From Thiomonas sp. X19 (GTDB lineage Bacteria > Pseudomonadota > Gammaproteobacteria > Burkholderiales > Burkholderiaceae_C): a stretch of 64,000 bases of DNA. Shown here piece by piece: positions 57,601-64,000 of this stretch (positions are counted from its first letter, which is position 1; the number at the start of each line of letters is the position of its first letter). The notes beneath the pieces are model-generated. The model was not told the origin of the DNA. It saw nothing but the letters and a program-made list of their open reading frames with translations, and made no database searches. The DNA lies in the NCBI RefSeq assembly GCF_900089495.1, contig NZ_LT605203.1:1884215-1948214 (forward strand), given 5' to 3'. A program made the translations under genes and the position numbers.

Positions 57601-58155
57601 ATGCAGATCGTGACAGGATCCCCAGCGCAGCTCCAGCAGGGCTTGCACACCAGCGTCGGGCGCTACCGACATCGGGTTTTCGTCGAGAAGCTGGAATGGA
57701 ACGTCCCTTCCAAAGATGGCATTGAAGCCGACCAGTTCGATCGCCCGGACACCGTCTATGTTGTTGGCCGGGATGATCAGGGGCATGTCTGCGGCTGCGC
57801 CCGGCTACTGCCCACCACGCGCCCCTACCTCCTGGGCGAGGTTTTCCCACAACTATTGAACGGCCTCGCCCCACCTGCATCCCCGGATGTCTGGGAGTTA
57901 TCGCGCTTCGCGGCCACGGATTTCAACAGTCAGACCACGTCAGCGCTGGGAAAGATGTCCTCAGAAGCGGCCATCGCATTGATGCGCGCGTCTATTGTTT
58001 GCGCTGCGGAGCAAGGGGCCAAGCGGCTGATTATGGTGACCAATATTGGGGTGGAAAGGTTGCTGCGGAGGGCTGGCTTCCAGGCGCACCGCGCGGGGCC
58101 TCCCATGATTATTGATAGGCATCCGATTTTTGCGTGCTGGGTTTCATGTACCTGA
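57601..58155 (+). CDS. luxI: Acyl-homoserine-lactone synthase LuxI
   Basis: The 184-residue enzyme makes AHL signals from S-adenosylmethionine and acyl-ACP. Family residues are visible: R and F in YRHRVFVEKLEW, the D in EADQFD, CARLLPTTRPYLLGEVFP and WELSRFA. The ATG at 57601, with GGAGGT just upstream, is preferred over the ATG at 57583, which would fall too close to the predicted -10 box. It is under lux-box control and downstream of rsaM. Confidence 0.92.
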   Translation: MQIVTGSPAQLQQGLHTSVGRYRHRVFVEKLEWNVPSKDGIEADQFDRPDTVYVVGRDDQGHVCGCARLLPTTRPYLLGEVFPQLLNGLAPPASPDVWELSRFAATDFNSQTTSALGKMSSEAAIALMRASIVCAAEQGAKRLIMVTNIGVERLLRRAGFQAHRAGPPMIIDRHPIFACWVSCT

Positions 58156-58199
58156 ATCCGCGTGTTTTCACGAGATCTTCCGCCTTAATTTAGATCGCC

Positions 58200-58397
58200 A
58201 TGGAAATAATCGCCTTATTATCCGAGCATCGAGCCAGATCTGCAGCGTTGCAGGCGAAATTTCGGTCCGCTGACAATGGGGCCTCAAAGGCGATGTTCAC
58301 TCAGCCAGTGAATCGCACTCCGCCGCTAGCTTCCTCAGATATCTTGGAACTGCAGCATTTTGCAGCCGTGGATTTTGACAGTCGAGCCACTGTCTGA
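58200..58397 (+). pseudogene. LuxI-like fragment
   Basis: The 65-codon ORF ends with SDILELQHFAAVDFDSRAT, which aligns with PDVWELSRFAATDFNSQTT of the adjacent luxI. Its earlier part has no clear match. It appears to be the remnant of a second or duplicated AHL synthase. The DNA is more AT-rich than luxI. Confidence 0.6.
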
Positions 58398-58408
58398 AGT
58401 ATACCGCC

Positions 58409-59650
58409 ATGTGGTTACTCCAGCTTTCAATTATAATCCTAGCTTGTCATACATGCGGATGGATTGCAGAACATCTCGGCCAGTGCCGCGTGGTTGGCGA
58501 AATCATTGCTGGAATCTTGCTCGGCCCATCGGTATTTGGCGCACTTACGCCATCATTTTATGGTGCAATGTTTGCGCCGATCGCTTCGCCTAGCATGTCG
58601 CAACTTGGCGAAGTTGGACTGGTGCTGCTGATGTTCGAGATCGGATTACACAGCTACAGGCGCGCCCCAGGGTCGATCTCCAGCCTTTATCTGCCTGGAA
58701 TTGTTGCAAGTCTAGGCTTCGTGGCACCTTTCGTTGGTGGAGTGGTTGTCGCACTGTCGTCGAAGGACATGCTCGCGCCAGGCGTTCCAGCTCTGCCGTA
58801 CACCCTGTTCTGCGGCACCGCACTGTCTGTGTCTGCTGTGCCCGTCATGGCACGGATGGTCGTAGATCTCGATCTAGGCCGGTACCCGGCTGCATCTGCC
58901 GCGCTATCTGCCGCCATAATCACCGACGTAGCCGGCTGGCTGCTGCTCGCGCTTGTTGCATCGCTCTCTACTGCCGAGGCTAGTGTTGCCAACAGCGTGC
59001 GCAGTGTTTTCGAACTCACGGCCTATCTCGCCTGCTGCATCGTAGCGACACGCTACGTGATCAGCCCGATCATTCTGCAAGAAATCCGTCGCAATAGCTT
59101 ACGAGCGGTGATGACCATCGTAGTTTGCTTTGTCTTCGCGTCGGCCTGGGTCACGTCTAACCTCGGCTTCCATAGTGCCTTCGGCGCATTATTGCCAGGT
59201 ATGCTGTTGCGCGAAATTCAAAAATTGCGTGAACTGTGGGATCAGTGGTTTGGTGGTTTCATCCGCATTGTTCTAATGCCGGTGTTTTTTTCCTATACAG
59301 GCCTGCATACATCCATTTCTGCAATCGATGGCTACAGCTCGTGGTTCTGGCTCAGCATGTTCCTCTGCGTAGGTTTTATTGGCAAATTTTCCGGCTCATA
59401 CTTTGGGGCACGCTTGGCTCGCCAGTCTGCGAATGACGCAGCAATTATCGGATCGTTGATGAACGCGCGAGGGCTAATGGAATTAATCGTGTTGTCCGTT
59501 GGCCTGCAGTTGAACATTTTGCCGCTTCGAGTCTACTCGATGCTGGTGATATTTGCGCTGATTACTACCGCGATGGCAGCCCCACTCGTACGCTTCTACA
59601 CTCGTCGCAAATCCATGGCGTGTCAGGCATCTAACCTTATTCCTCCTTAG
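58409..59650 (+). CDS. Cation/proton antiporter, CPA2 (KefB-like) family
   Basis: The 413-residue membrane protein has about 12 helices and the CPA2 marks VGEIIAGILLGPSVFG, LLMFEIGLH, SVSAVPVMARMVVDLDL and AAIITDVAGWLLLA, with the transport aspartate in ITDVAGW. It lacks the C-terminal TrkA-N domain of Kef channels. Such antiporters are often found beside quorum-sensing or secondary-metabolite genes. Its TAG stop is part of the TTAG duplicated by the IS element, so the protein is not altered. Confidence 0.88.
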   Translation: MWLLQLSIIILACHTCGWIAEHLGQCRVVGEIIAGILLGPSVFGALTPSFYGAMFAPIASPSMSQLGEVGLVLLMFEIGLHSYRRAPGSISSLYLPGIVASLGFVAPFVGGVVVALSSKDMLAPGVPALPYTLFCGTALSVSAVPVMARMVVDLDLGRYPAASAALSAAIITDVAGWLLLALVASLSTAEASVANSVRSVFELTAYLACCIVATRYVISPIILQEIRRNSLRAVMTIVVCFVFASAWVTSNLGFHSAFGALLPGMLLREIQKLRELWDQWFGGFIRIVLMPVFFSYTGLHTSISAIDGYSSWFWLSMFLCVGFIGKFSGSYFGARLARQSANDAAIIGSLMNARGLMELIVLSVGLQLNILPLRVYSMLVIFALITTAMAAPLVRFYTRRKSMACQASNLIPP

Positions 59651-60875
59651 GGAAGCGCTGAACAAATGACGTTGCGGTGACGGGTTCTGGACCAGCGGCG
59701 GAGCGCTGCTTCAAAATGATGCAGATGCGGTCGAAATGGCTCAGAAATCAGGCCCAAACAGACGCCTGGGGGCGTTTTTCCCTCCACTTTTCAAATGCCG
59801 GACGCACCTCGGGCGCCGAGGTTCAAAATATGGCGGCGCGCGAGCATCAAATTGGCCATGCCGAACAGCGTGAGCAGTTGCGCGGCGTTCTTGGCCAGGC
59901 CGCGGTAGCGGGTCTTGCGATGCCGGAAGAGGTTCTTCACAACGTGGAAGGGATGCTCGACCTTGGCCCGCAGGCTGGCCTTGATCTGCTCGACCCACTC
60001 CAGCTTCTCGCCCCAGCCGTGCTGGGGCAGCGCCCGCCGCTTGCCGGGGCGCATGGCGACATGCCAGTTGACCGGGACACCGACGCTCTCCTCGCGCTTG
60101 TCCACGCCCGCGTAGCCAGCGTCGCCGAAGGCATCCTCCTCGTCGCCGTGCAGCAGCGCCTGAGCCTGGGTCACGTCGGCCACGTGGGCCGCCGTGCCGA
60201 TGACCGTATGCACCAAACCCGATTCGGCATCGACGCCGATGTGCGCCTTCATGCCGAACTTCCACGCGTTGCCCTTCTTCGTCTGGTGCATCTCGGGATC
60301 GCGCGCTCTCGCCTCGTTCTTCGTCGACGGGGGCGCGGCAATGATCGTCGCATCCACCACGGTCCCGCGCCGCAGGAACAGGCCCTTCGCCGCCAGGTGC
60401 GCGTTGATCGTCGTGAAGATCACATCCGTCAACTGCTTGTCTTCCAGCAGGCGCCGGAACTTCAACAGCGTCGTGGCATCCGGTGCCGTTTCGCGCCCCA
60501 GGTCGATGCCCACGAACCGGCGAATCGCCTGGCTGTCGTAGACCGCATCCTCGATCCCCTCGTCCGACAACCCCAGGCAGTTCTGCACGATGTACATGCG
60601 CAGCATGCGCTCCAGACCGATCGGCGGACGGCCCCGTCCGCCGCCCTTGGGATAGTGCCGCTCGATCGCGGCAACCAACTCGCCCCACGGCGTCATCACC
60701 TCGATCTCGCCGAGCAACCGGTCCCGCCTGGTCACACGCGCCTTGCTCGCGTACTCGTACTCAGAAAAGCTCGTCTGCACTGCCGTTCCTCGTGGTTGGC
60801 CACCCCTCACCATTGTCCCAGTTCAAGCTCGGCTCGACCACCCCGTCACGGTCGGGCGAATAAATCAGTGCTTCC
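59651..60875 (-). mobile_element. IS5-family insertion sequence
   Basis: The 1225-bp element is bounded by imperfect inverted repeats, GGAAGCGCTGAACAAAT on the left and GGAAGCACTGATTTAT read inward from the right. It is flanked by the direct repeat TTAG (59647-59650 and 60876-60879), the YTAR-type 4-bp target duplication of IS5 elements. It holds one transposase gene. Confidence 0.88.
59791..60813 (-). CDS. IS5-family DDE transposase
   Basis: The 340-residue transposase begins with the IS5 N-terminal domain (TSFSEYEYASKARVTRRDRLL). DDE motifs follow: D in VVDATIIAAPPSTKN, D in GDAGYAGVDKREE, and E in LRAKVEHPFHVVKNLF with the Y-(2)-R-(3)-E-like spacing. No frameshift or stop interrupts it, so the element may be active. 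Start is the codon at 60813 (GTG alternatives lie near). Confidence 0.92.
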   Translation of the reverse strand: MVRGGQPRGTAVQTSFSEYEYASKARVTRRDRLLGEIEVMTPWGELVAAIERHYPKGGGRGRPPIGLERMLRMYIVQNCLGLSDEGIEDAVYDSQAIRRFVGIDLGRETAPDATTLLKFRRLLEDKQLTDVIFTTINAHLAAKGLFLRRGTVVDATIIAAPPSTKNEARARDPEMHQTKKGNAWKFGMKAHIGVDAESGLVHTVIGTAAHVADVTQAQALLHGDEEDAFGDAGYAGVDKREESVGVPVNWHVAMRPGKRRALPQHGWGEKLEWVEQIKASLRAKVEHPFHVVKNLFRHRKTRYRGLAKNAAQLLTLFGMANLMLARRHILNLGARGASGI

Positions 60876-60912
60876 TTAGACCCCGCAATCCATCGTTAAC
60901 ACCTTGATCCAT

Positions 60913-61419
60913 TCAAGGTTTGAGATAAGCAAAGCCATCTTTCTCTAATTGCATGATGCGTACCACACCCCCCGGCACGACCACGGCTTGCGGCACCAGT
61001 TCAGGCAGGTGCCCAAGCGTCTTGGCCATCGCCTCCATGGTGACGTGGCAGGCGTCGAATTCGATGCCTTCGGCGTCTTCGGATGCGATGCGGGCTGCCA
61101 AGGGGCTGTTCTTCAAAAGCACTTTCAGACCCGGCCCATACGCCACGATCACAACACGTGCTTTATCGTGCCCAAAATAATCGAGGACGTTCTGCGCATT
61201 GTTCAGCGTGAGGCTCCACAACGCGGGGTTGGCCTCGCTGATCTGCAGGACCAGGTTGTACTGCGCAAACGGCAGCTTGTGCACGAAGGTGGGGTGGTCG
61301 AATCTGAAATCTCTCAGCATGGACGGATTGGCGGCTTGCGCCAGCGCCATGCCGCCCATGGCCATCCCTGCGGCCAACAGGGTGTGACGCGCCAGGCGCC
61401 TCCAATCTCGCTTATGCAT
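60913..61419 (-). CDS. Exported DsrE-family protein
   Basis: The 168-residue protein has a signal peptide (RRLARHTLLAAGMAMGGMALAQA) with a twin-arginine-like start. Its mature domain of the DsrE/F fold shows YNLVLQISEANPALWSLTLNNAQNV, RVVIVAYGPGLKVLLKNSP and the cysteine in FDACHVTMEAM, followed by VPGGVVRIMQLEKDGFAYLKP. Family members handle sulfur; the exported subgroup is of unknown role. The ATG at 61419 was chosen because the signal peptide starts there. Confidence 0.8.
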   Translation of the reverse strand: MHKRDWRRLARHTLLAAGMAMGGMALAQAANPSMLRDFRFDHPTFVHKLPFAQYNLVLQISEANPALWSLTLNNAQNVLDYFGHDKARVVIVAYGPGLKVLLKNSPLAARIASEDAEGIEFDACHVTMEAMAKTLGHLPELVPQAVVVPGGVVRIMQLEKDGFAYLKP

Positions 61420-61853
61420 CTTTGCATCCTCGGGTTGCGTGGAAAATTCATGCATTCCTATCGACCGGGGGCTGCAAAAATCGACCGCCTACTGCAAGTC
61501 GTCGCGGCCGGCTGTGCCATTCCCTGGCGGTTAGGTCTGGGGAATTGTGCGCCTTATCCGCAATAAAGCTAACGCATTATTATGTTTGGTGACATCCATA
61601 ATTTTCATGGATTCAACGTCAATCCGCACCAATCATCCGCATCGTTGCGGATTGATTCACCAGAAAACATCGCGCAGATTAAATATAAGTTAGCGCTTAT
61701 ATCAACATCAATATCAATGAGATCCGAGATGAAGCCGGGCATCATGGATCGCCCTCTCAAAGCCTGCGCGAGAAGGTTGCAACAGTTTTGCGTACATCAG
61801 CCGTGGTGCGTTCGGATCCAGTCATCGGCAATGCGATGACTTCGTCTCAATGC
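61420..61853. other. AT-rich intergenic region with an inverted repeat
   Basis: This 434-base stretch holds no recognisable gene and is AT-richer than its surroundings. It contains an inverted repeat AATCCGCA/TGCGGATT at 61621-61628 and 61646-61653, which could be an operator or hairpin. TATAAGTTAGCGCTTATA-like dyads occur near 61684-61700. It presumably carries the promoter of the DsrE gene. Confidence 0.5.
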
Positions 61854-62309
61854 CTAGCCCCCAGCGGCTTGAGCAGCGATCGCATGCAGGACCTTGGTCA
61901 TGGTCAGAATGGGCTGGGCCGAGGGACTGATGGCGTAGCGCTGGGCGAACACCGCAGGGTCGGTATAGCCCAACCAGACCCGATGCTCGGCGTCTTCCCA
62001 GACCAGCATTTTCAAAGGCAGCCCAAGTCCTGCCTGTTGGTTCATCTGCATCAACTTCGTGCCCAAGGCCGGATTGCCGAAGATCACCAGCTTGGTGGGC
62101 CGAAGTTCCAGCCCCGCCTTGTGCGCCAAGCCGCTGTGATCCACCACCGCCACGATGTGCAAATGGCGTTGCTGGACCGCGTGTTCCAAGTGCTGCAGCG
62201 TCTGCGCAACCGTATGCGTGCTGCGCACCTCAATCACTCGCGGGGCTTGTGCCCAGGCGCTCTGGACCAGAACAAATGCGGCAGCAAAGGCCAGCAGGAA
62301 TTTGGACAT
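61854..62309 (-). CDS. Exported DUF302 protein
   Basis: The 151-residue precursor has a signal peptide ending VQSAWAQA and a DUF302 domain (HTVAQTLQHLEHAVQQRHLHIVAVVDHS, RPTKLVIFGNPALGTKLMQ, LPLKMLVWEDAEHRVWLGY). DUF302 proteins are common in sulfur oxidisers and metal-rich habitats; function is unknown. The ATG at 62309 has an AAGGAGA ribosome-binding site. It follows the propeller gene by 42 bases and is probably co-transcribed with it. Confidence 0.85.
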   Translation of the reverse strand: MSKFLLAFAAAFVLVQSAWAQAPRVIEVRSTHTVAQTLQHLEHAVQQRHLHIVAVVDHSGLAHKAGLELRPTKLVIFGNPALGTKLMQMNQQAGLGLPLKMLVWEDAEHRVWLGYTDPAVFAQRYAISPSAQPILTMTKVLHAIAAQAAGG

Positions 62310-62351
62310 CTCAATCTCCTTGTTGATCGGGTTCCAGTCATCCATCACAAA

Positions 62352-63401
62352 TCACTCGGATTCGTGCGCCAGCACCCAGCGATTGCTGGCGATGCCTGGC
62401 AGGCGTTGGAGCACCTGGCCGTTGCGCAGATCGACCACCACGGACTCGTGGCGGTTCTCGATGGTCGTGATGGCCTCGGCGCCATGGGGCAGCACCGCGA
62501 GGCCGCTGAGCTTGTCGGGACCTGCCTTGCCGACAGCGACCTTGACCTCACCCAGATAGCGCGGCCCGGTGGTGGAGAACCGAAGAATATGCCCGGAGAA
62601 CCCAGCCGCGTACACGCTGTTCTGGTCGGGACTGACCGCCAGTTGCATGAACCCAGCCGTGGCGGCGGGGATTTTGGCGTACGCAAAATGGGGATCGACC
62701 TCAGCCGTGGGCATGCTGAAGATCGCGTTGGTCACGGGATTGAATGCGCTCATCACACCGCTCTGGATGTCCGCAGAGAACAACAGCCCGCGCGCCCAGA
62801 CCAGATCGCCGGAATGGCCGATGGGGATCCGCCGCAGGATGTGACCGGTGGAGGGATCGATATCGGCGATGGCCGTATCCATATTGCCACCCACATACAA
62901 GTGGCTGGCGTCCGCGTTGAACGCCAGCGCATTGCCACCAACCGATATCTCGTAGCGCAACGCATCATCGCGGGTTGAGTACGCCGCCAAAGCCTTGCCG
63001 GAGAGCACGAACACCAGACGGTGGTCGGGCGAGACGACTGCCACGCGCCCACCCGGGATGCTCTTGAATTGCCGGACTGGTTTGTCTGTACGGAGGTCGA
63101 TCACATTGGTGGTCCCGGCAAGACTCGGGATGAAGACTTGGTGGTCCTGCGCATTCACACCGACAAAAAAGCTATTCCCCTTGGGGGTGCCGGCCTGGCC
63201 AAAGGCCACCACATGCGCAGCATTGCCGGGCCAGCGCACCACTGCCATCTTGCCCGGGCCGCCCCCCATGGGTGGGGCCGGGAAGGCTCCGACCAAGAGC
63301 GCGGATGTGCCCGCCGGGGAGGCATATGCAGGAGCGGCGGGAGCCGCCACAGCCATCAGTGCGAACAAGGCAAGGCTGGACAGACGCAAGCAGGGTTTCA
63401 T
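62352..63401 (-). CDS. Exported YncE-like beta-propeller protein
   Basis: The 349-residue precursor has a signal peptide (MKPCLRLSSLALFALMAVAAPAAPAYA). It is followed by repeated blade motifs such as HQVFIPSLAGTTNVIDLRTD, HRLVFVLSGKALAAYSTRD, SHLYVGGNMDTAIADIDPSTG and NSVYAAGFSGHILRFST. That pattern gives a seven-bladed propeller of the YncE/YVTN class in the periplasm. It may bind metal, redox or protein partners; none is identifiable. It is the first gene of the pair with DUF302. Confidence 0.8.
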   Translation of the reverse strand: MKPCLRLSSLALFALMAVAAPAAPAYASPAGTSALLVGAFPAPPMGGGPGKMAVVRWPGNAAHVVAFGQAGTPKGNSFFVGVNAQDHQVFIPSLAGTTNVIDLRTDKPVRQFKSIPGGRVAVVSPDHRLVFVLSGKALAAYSTRDDALRYEISVGGNALAFNADASHLYVGGNMDTAIADIDPSTGHILRRIPIGHSGDLVWARGLLFSADIQSGVMSAFNPVTNAIFSMPTAEVDPHFAYAKIPAATAGFMQLAVSPDQNSVYAAGFSGHILRFSTTGPRYLGEVKVAVGKAGPDKLSGLAVLPHGAEAITTIENRHESVVVDLRNGQVLQRLPGIASNRWVLAHESE

Positions 63402-63624
63402 CGGGCAAAGTTCCTTGGGGTTGGGTGGAAGGGGGGGACGACGGCTGCATGGGTGCAAGCCGCCTCGAGCAAGTGCAAATCAACCGACGCGGGGACTTCG
63501 GGGGGATCGGGTTGCATACTCCCCAGTGGATGGGTCGGAATAGGCTAAAGTTCCTGACACCCCGATGGGCATAAAGACGTATCCGCGTGCTACCGTCGCT
63601 TGGGGCGAAGGGGTCGCGAACAGC

Positions 63625-64000
<376 letters not shown>

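Overview
The window is high-GC DNA from a betaproteobacterium of the order Burkholderiales. The RpfE-like/recJ pair, the cepR-rsaM-cepI-like quorum-sensing layout, IncP-type transfer genes and mercury genes fit a metal-exposed chemolithotroph. A Thiomonas-like organism is my best guess; this is inference, since no rRNA is present.

Left part (1-33360) is chromosomal backbone. It opens inside a mercuric reductase gene, followed by a PAP2 phosphatase, a DUF4337 membrane protein, a PAS/GAF/GGDEF/EAL protein, lolC and an aldo/keto reductase. A decayed patch at 9.0-10.9 kb holds hicAB, higBA and restriction-enzyme remnants. Then come an SDR, an RpfE-like gene, recJ and a second c-di-GMP protein with a LOV (blue-light) domain. 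From 33.1 down to 18.1 kb on the minus strand lies a surface-polysaccharide locus: MurJ-type flippase, HpcH/HpaI aldolase, initiating sugar transferase, asparagine synthase-like protein, glycosyltransferase-like protein, vapBC, and a complete six-enzyme route to a CMP-activated nonulosonic (probably legionaminic-type) sugar. It ends in lolD. The six sugar genes are joined by ATGA overlaps or gaps of at most about 10 bases. Six copies of a short hairpin element sit inside coding sequences of this backbone; five are well conserved and have a 15-base loop and covarying stems.

Middle part (33284-54790) is an integrated element at tRNA-Arg(ACG). It has a tyrosine integrase, a DUF4224 protein, small element genes, a repressor facing a replication operon, and a 12-bp-phased iteron-like array inside the first replication gene. 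A ParB-like protein, a VirB1-type transglycosylase, and IncP-like transfer genes (TraB, TraL, TraK, oriT, TraJ, TraI, TrbB) follow. No TraG/VirD4 or TrbC-L is visible, so the element looks mobilisable or degraded rather than self-transmissible. Between the transglycosylase and traB it carries a defence island: AbiE, SIR2-HerA and a truncated KAP ATPase.

Right part (54.8-64 kb) is accessory. It contains a luxR-rsaM-luxI cluster with two near-perfect lux-box palindromes, a CxxC mini-protein and a membrane protein probably under one of those boxes, a cation/proton antiporter, and an IS5-family insertion with TTAG target duplication. After that come exported DsrE, DUF302 and beta-propeller proteins. 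The window ends in a merA remnant with an internal deletion, on the opposite strand to the merA at the left edge.
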